A stretch of 64,000 nucleotides of DNA. Origin: JAPOUP01 sp965203605. GTDB taxonomy: Bacteria; Pseudomonadota; Alphaproteobacteria; Rhodobacterales; Rhodobacteraceae. The notes below the pieces were generated by a model. It ran no database searches and was not told the origin of the DNA. It saw nothing but the letters and a program-made list of their open reading frames with translations. Positions 27,243 to 35,654 of this stretch are shown here, one piece after another; the stretch's first letter is position 1; every line of letters starts with the position of its first letter. The DNA is taken from positions 1-64,000 of the forward strand of contig OZ241902.1 of NCBI GenBank assembly GCA_965203605.1. The letters are read 5' to 3'. The position numbers and the translations under genes were made by a program.

Positions 27243-27458
27243 GTGACGGGTTCACTCGACGAAAGATTGCTTGCTGCCCATGAGCGTCGCGATCTCGGGT
27301 CGCTCACAGCGCTCTATTCCCAGGCCGCCGATGCAGCCGATGACCTGGACGCCCGGTGCTTCTATTTGACCCATGCCTATGTATGTGCGCTTGAACTCGG
27401 AGATGTCCGGGCAGGGAAACTGAGGGCACTGCTTGTCAGCCATGGCCGGGAAGACTGA
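27243..27458 (+). CDS. Small conserved-looking helical protein
   Basis: A 71-residue protein from a GTG at 27243, four bases after the oxygenase stop: VTGSLDERLLAAHERRDLG, then LYSQAADAADDLDARCFYLT and HAYVCALELGDVRAGKLRAL. It resembles two to three TPR-like helical pairs. I recall similar short proteins behind catabolic genes in Rhodobacterales, but no function is known. The tight spacing suggests co-translation with the Rieske oxygenase. Confidence 0.65.
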   Translation: MTGSLDERLLAAHERRDLGSLTALYSQAADAADDLDARCFYLTHAYVCALELGDVRAGKLRALLVSHGRED

Positions 27459-27755
27459 CATGACCGGAACTGCTTCATCTGGCGTCGGAGTTCGTCGGAT
27501 GGAAGGCCGGCGCGGTGGCGGATTGGCTGGTTGATGTGTAGGCCGTGCTCAGACCAGTCATCGAATTTGGGTGTTCTGGACACGATTGCAGCGGTTTGTC
27601 CGTCGGCGCATGTCCCATGTCGGGCTATCCGAATGAGCGGACTTCGAATCCCCGCCTCAGTAAATCGAATCCATCCTGAAGGCTATCGATCTCGCGGGAT
27701 CTCCGCATGTTTCTCCCGTCCCATAGGAACCGGAAAATCGACGCATTGTTCAGGG

Positions 27756-28133
27756 TCATCGCGCAGGTCTGGACTTATGGATTCTGCGAAGCGCCTGCCT
27801 CAGGTCATCGAGAAGCTGCGGGAACGGCAGGATGGCTGTGATTCCGGGGCGTCCTATCAGTACATAGTCCCAGCCCGGCTGTGCCTGCGATGGAAGAATC
27901 AGACGTGCAGTCTCGCGGAGCCGTCGCTTGGCTCTATTGCGGACCACGGCGTTTCCCACTTTCCTCGAACATGTGAAGCCGACCCGAATGGCTCTATGTG
28001 AATCCTCGATGGGTCGTTCGCGGGCCTGTAGAACGAACCCTGAAGTGACAACCCTGCGACAGCGTGCTGCAAGCAGAAAGTCCGCACGCCTTTTCAGGGA
28101 GTCCAGGGGAACCGACGCCGCGGATTTCAACAC
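27756..28133 (-). CDS. rnpA: Ribonuclease P protein component
   Basis: RnpA binds the RNase P RNA and helps process tRNA 5' ends. The 125-residue product shows the family core: LKRRADFLLAARCRRVV at the N-terminus, FTCSRKVGNAVVRNRAKRRL near residues 53-72 (the RNR helix), and DYVLIGRPGI near 88. The start is a GTG at 28133, 22 bases after the rpmH stop, the usual rpmH-rnpA arrangement. The genes that normally follow (yidD, yidC) are absent here; downstream DNA is noncoding and then belongs to the catabolic locus. Confidence 0.95.
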   Translation of the reverse strand: MLKSAASVPLDSLKRRADFLLAARCRRVVTSGFVLQARERPIEDSHRAIRVGFTCSRKVGNAVVRNRAKRRLRETARLILPSQAQPGWDYVLIGRPGITAILPFPQLLDDLRQALRRIHKSRPAR

Positions 28134-28155
28134 AGCATTGATGCCAACCAGTGAC

Positions 28156-28290
28156 TCAGGCGCTAAGCTTTGTCCGGCCTTTGGCCCGGCGTGCGTTAAG
28201 GATCCTGCGTCCTGCCTTCGTGGCCATGCGCGCCCGGAATCCGTGGCGCCGCTTGCGGACCAGGTTCGACGGCTGAAAGGTGCGCTTCAT
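28156..28290 (-). CDS. rpmH: 50S ribosomal protein L34
   Basis: A complete 44-residue L34 beginning MKRTFQPSNLVRKRRHGFRA and ending RAKGRTKLSA, matching the universal bL34 length and sequence. It is too short for most automated thresholds. rnpA follows after 22 bases. The first 80 bases of the gene belong to an 886-bp duplication; the second copy, at 29965-30045, is truncated and has an extra base, so this is the functional copy. Confidence 0.96.
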   Translation of the reverse strand: MKRTFQPSNLVRKRRHGFRARMATKAGRRILNARRAKGRTKLSA

Positions 28291-29096
28291 CTGGCGTCTC
28301 CATTGGTCGCGGCCCGGACTTGGCGATGGCTTCGGGATGGGCCGATCAAGTGTTCAGGGCACAGTGTCTAGGTGTCATGAATTGACTTGTCAATTGACTG
28401 CGTTGACGATTGTTGCGGAAATTCGCGACTGAAAGAGGGGATTTTCGGAAGCGCTTGATCACACGGGCTGATCGCAGCAGTCGTGACGCTGGTTCTCGCG
28501 CATGTGGGGTTGACTGTGGTATGGCTGTGCCCGGGGAGCGCCGGACTCAATCCCTGGGATATGAACTGGAGGTGGGTAGGTAAGGGACATGGGTGAGACT
28601 ACACAATCCAGACGGCGTGAACTCGTGCGTCTGCTGCCGCTTGCGGTGATCGTCGTCGTTGCGGTGATCGGCTTCATCGCGCTGCGCGACCATCTGGGGT
28701 TCGAGGCGCTTCGGGAAAACCGCCAGTCGCTGATCGCGTTTCGCGATATGAACTATGCGCTCACCGCACTCGTGTTCATTGGCCTCTATACGCTGATTGT
28801 TGCGTTCTCGCTTCCGGGAGCCACCATTGCGACGCTGACCGGCGGGTTTCTGTTCGCGACCTTCCCCGGCTCACTGTTCAACGTGACGGGTGCGACCCTT
28901 GGGGCGACGGTCATTTTCCTTGCGGCCCGTTGGGGATTTGGTGAGCGTCTCGGCGCGAAGCTCCAGCGGAGTGAAGGCGCGGTCAAGCGGATAAAGCAGG
29001 GCATCGACGAGAATCAGTGGTCGATGCTGTTCCTGATCCGTCTGGTTCCGGCCGTTCCTTTTGTGGTGGCCAACCTGGTTCCCTCTTTCATGCAGG
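28211..29096. repeat. 886-bp direct duplication, copy 1
   Basis: This segment is repeated at 29965-30851. I found one difference, an extra T in copy 2 at about 30018. Copy 1 holds the 5' part of rpmH, the divergent promoter region and the first 169 codons of a TVP38-type gene. It ends at TCATGCAGG, after which the sequence is foreign. Near-identity implies a recent event. Confidence 0.9.
28589..29096 (+). pseudogene. TVP38/TMEM64 family protein, truncated copy
   Basis: The first 169 codons match the intact gene at 30344-31075 exactly; the reading frame then runs into foreign DNA and stops at 29338 with an arginine-rich tail of no family character. The truncation point is the end of the 886-bp duplication. 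It lacks the last transmembrane segments, so a functional product is unlikely, although it keeps the promoter and start of the gene. Confidence 0.85.
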
Positions 29097-29153
29097 ATCG
29101 ACGTCGCCGCCGACTGCGGCAGGCCGAAGCACCGCAGCCTGGTCCGACGCCGG

Positions 29154-29648
29154 CTAGCGGCTGGAACACCCACCTCGAAGACGGCCGCGCACCATCGCAG
29201 CCGCTTGGCGTGGCGGAGCTCGCCGAACGGCTCGAGGTTGCGGCGAACTCATCTCGCGAAGCAGTTCGAGTATCCCTTCATACTGTCTGCGGTCCGGCAG
29301 CTCGGGGTAGTCCTCGAAGCCGCCTGAAGCGCCTTTGATGGCCACCTGCATGCCGCTGTCGAGACTGGCGCCGTGTGAGATCAACAACGGGATCAATTCC
29401 CTTCGCGCGTAAACGACTGCATAGTCGAGAGGCGTTGCATCGCGATCGCGATCCCGCAGTGCAAGATCCGCCCCATGATTCAGAAGCACCCCCACCGCCC
29501 GGCGTTTGTCCCGGTAGATCGCCCAGTGAAGCGGAGGCGGTGCCGTGTCCGTGGAGTTGATCCAATCGGGCGTGATTGTCAACAGCCGGTCAATCCAGTC
29601 GATGTCATCGGCGTCGATTGCCCGATAAAGTTCTTCACAATGGAGCAT
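29154..29648 (-). CDS. Ankyrin repeat protein
   Basis: About 164 residues with two clear ankyrin repeats and flanking partial ones: PPPLHWAIYRDKRRAVGVLL, NHGADLALRDRDRDATPLDY, then AVVYARRELIPLLISHGASL. Ankyrin repeats mediate protein binding; the target is unknown. The ATG at 29648 is preferred over an upstream TTG at 29663. The last 30 or so residues are Arg/Ala-rich and may be read-through past the original end, since the gene lies wholly within the 868-bp foreign insert between the two duplication copies. Confidence 0.7.
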   Translation of the reverse strand: MLHCEELYRAIDADDIDWIDRLLTITPDWINSTDTAPPPLHWAIYRDKRRAVGVLLNHGADLALRDRDRDATPLDYAVVYARRELIPLLISHGASLDSGMQVAIKGASGGFEDYPELPDRRQYEGILELLREMSSPQPRAVRRAPPRQAAAMVRGRLRGGCSSR

Positions 29649-29679
29649 CGCCACGTAGCTCAATCAGAAGGATCGACAC

Positions 29680-30126
29680 ATGCGCACCGTCGTCCGCGCC
29701 CGTATCGACGAGAAGACCTGGGAAGAGGCCGCCGCCGTGCTCGACGCGGTCGGCCTCACCGTCTCGGACGCCTTCCGCCTGATGATGGTACGGATCCCGG
29801 CCGAGAAGCGCCTCTCCTTCGAGCCCTTGGCGCCGAACGCGGAGACCGTCGCGCCGATCACGGCGGCGCGGCGGGGCGAGCTGGTCACGGTCGGCGACGT
29901 CGACGGCCTGATGATCGACCTCCATGCGGACGATCGGGCGGATCGCGATCTTCAAACGCGACTACCTGCCTTCGTGGCCATGCGCGCCCGGAATCCGTGG
30001 CGCCGCTTGCGGACCAGTGTTCGACGGCTGAAAGGTGCGCTTCATCTGGCGTCTCCATTGGTCGCGGCCCGGACTTGGCGATGGCTTCGGGATGGGCCGA
30101 TCAAGTGTTCAGGGCACAGTGTCTAG
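29680..30126 (+). CDS. RelB/DinJ-type antitoxin fused to out-of-frame duplicate DNA
   Basis: Residues 1-90 are a RelB/DinJ antitoxin: MRTVVRARIDEKTWEEAAAV, then DAVGLTVSDAFRLMMVRIP (ribbon-helix-helix) and AARRGELVTVGDVDGLMIDL. At about 29964 the foreign insert ends and the frame runs into the duplicated rpmH region in a wrong frame for some 50 further residues. The normal C-terminus and stop have been lost. The DNA-binding half should still fold, but the toxin-neutralising tail is probably altered. The cognate toxin start overlaps at 29924. Confidence 0.7.
   Translation: MRTVVRARIDEKTWEEAAAVLDAVGLTVSDAFRLMMVRIPAEKRLSFEPLAPNAETVAPITAARRGELVTVGDVDGLMIDLHADDRADRDLQTRLPAFVAMRARNPWRRLRTSVRRLKGALHLASPLVAARTWRWLRDGPIKCSGHSV
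29924..29964 (+). pseudogene. YafQ/RelE-type toxin, first codons only
   Basis: Inside the antitoxin end, an ATG at 29924 reads MRTIGRIAIFKRDY, the typical N-terminus of YafQ-family mRNA interferases (FKRDYKRE in intact members). The junction with the second duplication copy cuts it after about 14 codons. The toxin is therefore destroyed and its antitoxin left unpaired. Confidence 0.6.
29965..30045 (-). pseudogene. rpmH fragment (duplicate)
   Basis: The first 27 or so codons of L34 repeat here from 30045, but an inserted base near 30018 shifts the frame after eight or nine codons and the insert junction removes the 3' end. It is nonfunctional; the intact rpmH is at 28156-28290. Confidence 0.85.
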
Positions 30127-30851
30127 GTGTCATGAATTGACTTGTCAATTGACTGCGTTGACGATTGTTGCGGAAATTCGCGACTGAAAGAGGGGATTTT
30201 CGGAAGCGCTTGATCACACGGGCTGATCGCAGCAGTCGTGACGCTGGTTCTCGCGCATGTGGGGTTGACTGTGGTATGGCTGTGCCCGGGGAGCGCCGGA
30301 CTCAATCCCTGGGATATGAACTGGAGGTGGGTAGGTAAGGGACATGGGTGAGACTACACAATCCAGACGGCGTGAACTCGTGCGTCTGCTGCCGCTTGCG
30401 GTGATCGTCGTCGTTGCGGTGATCGGCTTCATCGCGCTGCGCGACCATCTGGGGTTCGAGGCGCTTCGGGAAAACCGCCAGTCGCTGATCGCGTTTCGCG
30501 ATATGAACTATGCGCTCACCGCACTCGTGTTCATTGGCCTCTATACGCTGATTGTTGCGTTCTCGCTTCCGGGAGCCACCATTGCGACGCTGACCGGCGG
30601 GTTTCTGTTCGCGACCTTCCCCGGCTCACTGTTCAACGTGACGGGTGCGACCCTTGGGGCGACGGTCATTTTCCTTGCGGCCCGTTGGGGATTTGGTGAG
30701 CGTCTCGGCGCGAAGCTCCAGCGGAGTGAAGGCGCGGTCAAGCGGATAAAGCAGGGCATCGACGAGAATCAGTGGTCGATGCTGTTCCTGATCCGTCTGG
30801 TTCCGGCCGTTCCTTTTGTGGTGGCCAACCTGGTTCCCTCTTTCATGCAGG
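29965..30851. repeat. 887-bp direct duplication, copy 2
   Basis: Repeat of 28211-29096 with one extra T. It contains a truncated rpmH, the rpmH-TVP38 intergenic promoter region and the start of the intact TVP38-type gene. Together with the 868-bp insert at 29097-29964, it forms a 1.75-kb addition between the original genes. Confidence 0.9.
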
Positions 30852-31075
30852 TGCCAACCCACCGCTTTGTGGTTTCGACATTCTTCGGCATCATTCCCGG
30901 CGCGGTCGTCTACACCTCCGTCGGGGCGGGGTTGGGTGAGATCTTCGCCCGGGGTGAGACACCCGATCTCGGCGTGCTCTTTGAGCCCCATATCCTTCTG
31001 CCGATCCTCGGGCTCTGCGCACTTGCTCTGCTACCGGTGCTGATCAAGGCCATTCGTGGCAGGAAGGGCATCTGA
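30344..31075 (+). CDS. TVP38/TMEM64 family membrane protein
   Basis: A 243-residue VTT-domain (SNARE-associated, DedA-like) membrane protein with about six hydrophobic segments. The family motif FSLPGATIATLTGGFLFA is near residue 70, and RLVPAVPFVVANLVPSF near 150. Such proteins are scramblase- or transporter-like; the exact bacterial role is unsettled. Its stop is two bases before the ATG of the flavoprotein gene, so they form an operon, which continues into the histidine kinase. Its upstream half is duplicated at 28589. Confidence 0.9.
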   Translation: MGETTQSRRRELVRLLPLAVIVVVAVIGFIALRDHLGFEALRENRQSLIAFRDMNYALTALVFIGLYTLIVAFSLPGATIATLTGGFLFATFPGSLFNVTGATLGATVIFLAARWGFGERLGAKLQRSEGAVKRIKQGIDENQWSMLFLIRLVPAVPFVVANLVPSFMQVPTHRFVVSTFFGIIPGAVVYTSVGAGLGEIFARGETPDLGVLFEPHILLPILGLCALALLPVLIKAIRGRKGI

Positions 31076-31077
31076 CG

Positions 31078-32493
31078 ATGGAACGCATCAAGACTGATAT
31101 CTGCGTAATCGGTGCAGGCTCAGGCGGGCTTAGTGTTGCCGCCGGGGCGGTGCAGATGGGTGCCAGGGTCGTACTTCTTGAAGGCGGCAGAATGGGTGGT
31201 GACTGCCTGAATTACGGCTGCGTTCCTTCCAAGGCGTTGATCGCCGCTGCGAAGGCCTCGCATAACATGACTATGGGGGGCCGGTTCGGCGTGAAACCGG
31301 TCAAGCCGCAGGTGGATTATGCCGCGGCCAAGGACCATGTCGCCCATGCGATCGCCACTATCGAACCGCATGACAGCCAGGAACGCTTCGAGGAACTCGG
31401 CGTGCGCGTGATCCGCGAATACGGACGCTTTGCGTCAAGGAGCGAAGTACAGGCTGGCGAGACGACGATCAAGGCTCGTCGATTCGTTATCGCGACCGGC
31501 TCGTCGCCATTCATTCCGCCAATTCCTGGACTTGCGGTCACTCCGCACTACACCAACGAGAACATCTTCGACCTGCGGGAACGTCCGGAACACCTTATTG
31601 TGGTTGGTGGCGGTCCCATCGGAATGGAGATGGCACAGGCCCACAGGCGTCTCGGCTCGAAGGTTACGGTGATAGAGGGATTCAAGGCGCTGGGTAACGA
31701 TGATCCTGAACTGGCTTCGACAGTGCTGGACAGGCTCCGTGAGGAGGGAATCGAGATCCTTGAAGGCACCCCAGTGGATAGGGTTGGCGGAAAGCAGGGC
31801 GACATTGCGATCACGACGAAGGATGGGGCTTCATATTCGGGGACCCATCTCCTTATGGCGGTGGGGCGCAAGGTGAATATGGAAGGTCTTGATCTGGATA
31901 GGGCGGGGGTCGCCCATGACCGCGCCGTGAAGGTCGATGCGTCTCTGCGGACGTCCAACCGTCGGGTCTATGCGATCGGTGACGCGGCGGGCGGGCTGCA
32001 GTTCACTCATGTCGCCGGCTACCATGCCAGCGTCATAATTCGCTCGATGCTCTTCGGCCTGCCGGCAAAATTCACCAATCGACATATTCCGTGGGCAACC
32101 TACACGGATCCCGAACTTGCGCAGGTCGGGCTCACGGAGTCTGAGGCGAGCGAACGATATGGCAATGCCCTGGAAGTCGTGCGCTTCGAATTCAGCGGCA
32201 ATGACCGGGCGATAGCCGAAGGCAGTACGGACGGTTTGGTAAAGGTCATGGTGGTCAAGGGACGCCCGATCGGTGCTTCTATCGTAGGAAGTCAGGCTGG
32301 CGAACTGATACAGGTCTGGGCCCTTGCCATAGCGAACCGACTCAAGATCGGTGCGGTTGCCGCCATGGTCGCTCCCTATCCAACTCGAGGTGAGGCGAGC
32401 AGGCGTGCCGCGGGAGTTTATTACGCCCCGAGGCTGTTTGAGAATCCAATGATCAAGCGTGTTGTAAGGCTTGTCCAGCGGTGGGTGCCCTGA
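31078..32493 (+). CDS. FAD-dependent pyridine nucleotide-disulphide oxidoreductase
   Basis: A 471-residue flavoprotein of the dihydrolipoamide dehydrogenase/mercuric reductase family. It has the FAD motif GAGSGG at residue 12, the redox-active CLNYGC disulphide near 43-48, the NAD motif VVGGGPIGME near 173, and YAIGDAAGGLQFTH near 297. The C-terminal dimer domain has PYPTRGE in place of the usual HxHPTxxE catalytic segment, so the canonical His-Glu base is changed. The mercury-binding N-terminal domain and C-terminal Cys pair are absent, so it is not a true MerA. It is commonly paired with TVP38-type genes, as here. Confidence 0.9.
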   Translation: MERIKTDICVIGAGSGGLSVAAGAVQMGARVVLLEGGRMGGDCLNYGCVPSKALIAAAKASHNMTMGGRFGVKPVKPQVDYAAAKDHVAHAIATIEPHDSQERFEELGVRVIREYGRFASRSEVQAGETTIKARRFVIATGSSPFIPPIPGLAVTPHYTNENIFDLRERPEHLIVVGGGPIGMEMAQAHRRLGSKVTVIEGFKALGNDDPELASTVLDRLREEGIEILEGTPVDRVGGKQGDIAITTKDGASYSGTHLLMAVGRKVNMEGLDLDRAGVAHDRAVKVDASLRTSNRRVYAIGDAAGGLQFTHVAGYHASVIIRSMLFGLPAKFTNRHIPWATYTDPELAQVGLTESEASERYGNALEVVRFEFSGNDRAIAEGSTDGLVKVMVVKGRPIGASIVGSQAGELIQVWALAIANRLKIGAVAAMVAPYPTRGEASRRAAGVYYAPRLFENPMIKRVVRLVQRWVP

Positions 32494-32496
32494 CGA

Positions 32497-33900
32497 ATGT
32501 TCCTGAAGTCGTTATCCGGGAGGTTCCTGATTTTGACGGCGGTGTTTGTCGTTCTGGCAGAGGTGTTGATCTTTGTTCCATCCGTCGCGCGTTTCAGGGA
32601 AGGCTACCTGCTGCTGCATCTGGAAAAGGCTCAGATTGCCTCTTTGGCGTTGCTGGCTGACAGTATGCTTTCGGAAGAACTCGAGGCGGAACTGCTTGCG
32701 AACGCGGGAGTATTCAACGTTGTCCTGCGCCGCGACGAAGCGAAGCAACTTGCGCTGTCATCCGAGGTCCCGTCTCCGATTTCCGATACATTTGATCTGC
32801 GCAGCTACATGGCGTTTGAACTCATCGGTGACGCTATGGCAAGACTTGGGAACCGCCGCAACGAAGTGATCCGCGTGATCGGCAGCCCGGTGCGGGACGC
32901 AGGCCTTCAGATCGAGATCACCATGGAGACGGCCCCACTCAGAGCCGCGATGATCGACTATGGGCTCCGAATCCTCGCGCTTTCGGCTGTCGTCTCGGTA
33001 GTTGCGGCGATGTTGCTGTTTGTCGCGGTACAGCGCTTTATGGTCGGCCCCATCAAGAACGTCGTTCGGGCGATGTCGAGCTATGCCGAAGCGCCTGAGG
33101 ACGCACGCCGGATTATCGAGCCATCCGCGGGAATTTCCGAGCTTCGTGAAGCTGAGTCGGCCCTGTCGTCGATGCAGACTCACGTGACCGGGGCCTTGAG
33201 GCAGAAGCAGCGACTGGCGCAGCTCGGTGCCGCTGTCGCAAAGATCAGTCATGACCTTCGCAACATTCTGTCAGTTGCGCAGCTTTCCTCGGACAGGCTC
33301 CAGCGCAGTGACGACCCGGGTGTGAAGCGGTCGGAGCGGCGACTTGTGAACTCTCTTTCCAGGGCGGTGAACCTGTGTGAGAGCACTCTGGCATTCGGCA
33401 AGGCGGAGGAACCGCCGCCGCGTTTGGAACATGTGATGCTCGCGGGCATCATCGGCGATGTGATCGAAGACGAGCGTTTGGCGAACGAAGGGAAGGGAGT
33501 CGCCTTCTCGGCAGACGTTCCCGCTGGATTGTCGGTACGCGCGGATTCCGAACAGCTCCACCGCGTGATCGGAAATCTTGTTCGGAACGCGCGTCAGGCG
33601 ATCACGGCAAGTGGACGCCCCGGAGAGATTTTGGTCATGGCTGTCGAGACCGCCGATGAATGGCGGATTCGGGTTGAGGACACAGGGCCGGGACTGCCTG
33701 CGAAAGCGCGGGAACATCTGTTCCAGCCGTTCCAGGGCGGTGTGCGTCGAGGAGGCATCGGTCTCGGGTTGGCGATCTCGTCTGAATTGGTCTCGGGTCA
33801 TGGAGGGCGTCTGGACCTGCTGTCGACAGGTCCAGAAGGAACGGTCTTTGTGGTTTCTCTTCCCAAGACTGTGGTGGCCGCTTCCGATTCCGCTGTATGA
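32497..33900 (+). CDS. Sensor histidine kinase
   Basis: A 467-residue membrane-bound kinase. Transmembrane helices lie at about residues 8-28 and 153-178 around a periplasmic sensor of about 120 residues. A HAMP-like linker follows, then the H-box KISHDLRNILS near 250 and an HATPase domain with N-box NLVRNARQAI, DTGPGLP and GIGLGLAIS. It begins four bases after the flavoprotein stop. No response regulator gene follows; its partner must be encoded elsewhere. Linkage to TVP38 and the flavoprotein suggests a membrane or redox signal, which is inference. Confidence 0.92.
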   Translation: MFLKSLSGRFLILTAVFVVLAEVLIFVPSVARFREGYLLLHLEKAQIASLALLADSMLSEELEAELLANAGVFNVVLRRDEAKQLALSSEVPSPISDTFDLRSYMAFELIGDAMARLGNRRNEVIRVIGSPVRDAGLQIEITMETAPLRAAMIDYGLRILALSAVVSVVAAMLLFVAVQRFMVGPIKNVVRAMSSYAEAPEDARRIIEPSAGISELREAESALSSMQTHVTGALRQKQRLAQLGAAVAKISHDLRNILSVAQLSSDRLQRSDDPGVKRSERRLVNSLSRAVNLCESTLAFGKAEEPPPRLEHVMLAGIIGDVIEDERLANEGKGVAFSADVPAGLSVRADSEQLHRVIGNLVRNARQAITASGRPGEILVMAVETADEWRIRVEDTGPGLPAKAREHLFQPFQGGVRRGGIGLGLAISSELVSGHGGRLDLLSTGPEGTVFVVSLPKTVVAASDSAV

Positions 33901-34084
33901 GACCACTCTGTCGGTCGTTCACGGTTGGTGTTGGGGTCCCGGACCTGAAGAGGGGCTGGAACCCGGTGATCGCTCTCCCCAGCACACAGGTCTCGCCACC
34001 TGATCTGGCATCCATCGTGGAATTCACCAATGAGATTCGCGCTTGCAATGGCATCTATCGGCGGATACATCGTTGAAGCTGGAT

Positions 34085-34161
34085 GCGCTGGTAGCTCAGC
34101 TGGATAGAGTACTTGACTACGAATCAAGGGGTCGGGGGTTCGAATCCTCCCCAGCGCGCCA
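34085..34161 (+). tRNA. tRNA-Arg (ACG)
   Basis: A 77-base cloverleaf: acceptor GCGCTGG paired perfectly with CCAGCGC, discriminator G and encoded CCA at 34159-34161. The D arm TAGCTCAGCTGGATAGAG, the anticodon loop CTACGAA (anticodon ACG, read as ICG) and the T arm GGGGGTTCGAATCCTCC are all regular. Confidence 0.97.
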
Positions 34162-34357
34162 ACATTGCTCAAATCCCTTGTTCGACATGTTTGTATGCGT
34201 TCCCAAAAGGGTCGAGTTGCGATTCCGTAATTTCGGGCGATAATGGGGTTGAGACGACAGGCATCGAGCTGATCACCTGATCGGTTGGGATGCAGGGAAT
34301 TTACCCCTGCAGCGATGCAGAGCCAAAGCTGTATTCAGGTGAAGGAGACAGCCCTCA

Positions 34358-35506
34358 ATGACTATGTTCGCCAACTGGTCCTATCCGAACGAAATCAGAT
34401 TTGGCTCAGGACGACTCGCCGAGATCGCCGAGGCGTGTGTCACGGCCGGATTGCGCAATCCGCTACTTATAACTGACCGGACACTGGCGGATCACGAAAT
34501 CGTATCCAAAGCGCTTGCCATATTGGAAAGGTCAGGTCTGGGCGGGACAATGTTCTCGGATGTCGATCCCAATCCTTCCCATGAAGACCTGACGGCTGGC
34601 ATCGCCGCGCTCAGGGCTGGTGCACATGATGGGGTAGTCGCGTTCGGTGGCGGATCCGCACTTGATCTCGGTAAGCTGGCCGCGTTCATGGTGGGCCAGT
34701 CCCGGCCAGTCTGGGATTTCGAAGACATCGCGGATTGGTGGACGCGTGCCAATTCCGATACAATCCTACCAATTGTCGCTGTTCCGACAACGGCTGGAAC
34801 CGGTTCCGAGGTCGGGCGGGCGGCTGTACTCACCGACAGGACACTCCCAGCAAAGAAGATCATCTTTCACCCGAAGATGCTTCCCGCTGTGGTCATCGCA
34901 GATCCGGAACTGACAGTTGGTCTTCCGCCCTCACTTACGGCAGGCACGGGAATGGATGCGTTTGCCCATTGCCTGGAGGCCTACTGCTCGCCCCACTTTC
35001 ATCCAATGAGCCAGGGAATCGCGTTAGAGGGACTTCGGCTGGTGAAGGAACTTCTACCAAGGGCGTTTACGGATGGAACCGATATTGAGGCGAGAGGTGG
35101 TATGATGGCGGCGGCCATTATGGGAGCTGTGGCGTTCCAGAAGGGTCTTGGTGCGATTCACGCTGTCAGCCATCCGGTGGGCGCTCGCTATGGATTGCAC
35201 CATGGAATGACCAACGCCGTGGTGATGCCCATGGTTCTGGACCTGAACCGCCTTGCCATTGAGGATCGCCTTGCGGACATGGCAGCATATCTTGGCATAT
35301 CAGGCGGATACGAGGGATTCAGGAGTTTTGTGATGGAACTCAGGCTGAGGTTGGGTGTGCCTGATAGCCTGCGCCAGATGGGCGTTGGTGACGAGAAACT
35401 TGATCTTCTTGTAACCGATGCCCTGAGCGACCCAAGCTGCGGTGGAAATCCAGTCAAACTGGACAGGGAAAACATGCGGGAGCTGGTCGAGGCGTGCCTT
35501 ATGTAG
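34358..35506 (+). CDS. Iron-containing alcohol dehydrogenase
   Basis: A 382-residue group III (Fe-dependent) alcohol dehydrogenase. The NAD-binding GGGSALDLGK is near residue 95 and VPTTAGTGSEVG near 147-158. Metal ligands are in TGMDAFAHCLEAY near 200-212 and in GAIHAVSHPVGARYGLHHG near 268-286. The ATG at 34358 follows GAAGGAG at 34340-34346. A short inverted repeat (TGCAGGG at 34291-34297, complement at 34305-34311) lies in the leader and could be an operator. It stands alone; substrate unknown. Confidence 0.93.
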   Translation: MTMFANWSYPNEIRFGSGRLAEIAEACVTAGLRNPLLITDRTLADHEIVSKALAILERSGLGGTMFSDVDPNPSHEDLTAGIAALRAGAHDGVVAFGGGSALDLGKLAAFMVGQSRPVWDFEDIADWWTRANSDTILPIVAVPTTAGTGSEVGRAAVLTDRTLPAKKIIFHPKMLPAVVIADPELTVGLPPSLTAGTGMDAFAHCLEAYCSPHFHPMSQGIALEGLRLVKELLPRAFTDGTDIEARGGMMAAAIMGAVAFQKGLGAIHAVSHPVGARYGLHHGMTNAVVMPMVLDLNRLAIEDRLADMAAYLGISGGYEGFRSFVMELRLRLGVPDSLRQMGVGDEKLDLLVTDALSDPSCGGNPVKLDRENMRELVEACLM

Positions 35507-35654
35507 TTCCCTAACGTATTCGGTATTCCCCATCTGTCCACTTGTACCACATCCGAAGTGATTCGCGCCGATGGCCAGTCACTAACGGGCGATTCCCTAT
35601 ACAGTCAAACCAAAACAGGATGGCTTAGACCCGATCGGACGCCGTACTTTAACC

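Noticed and set aside
25769..27307. 512-codon minus-strand open frame
   Set aside because: It is entirely antisense to the Gfo/Idh end and the Rieske oxygenase, both well supported. It has no recognisable domain or ribosome-binding site.
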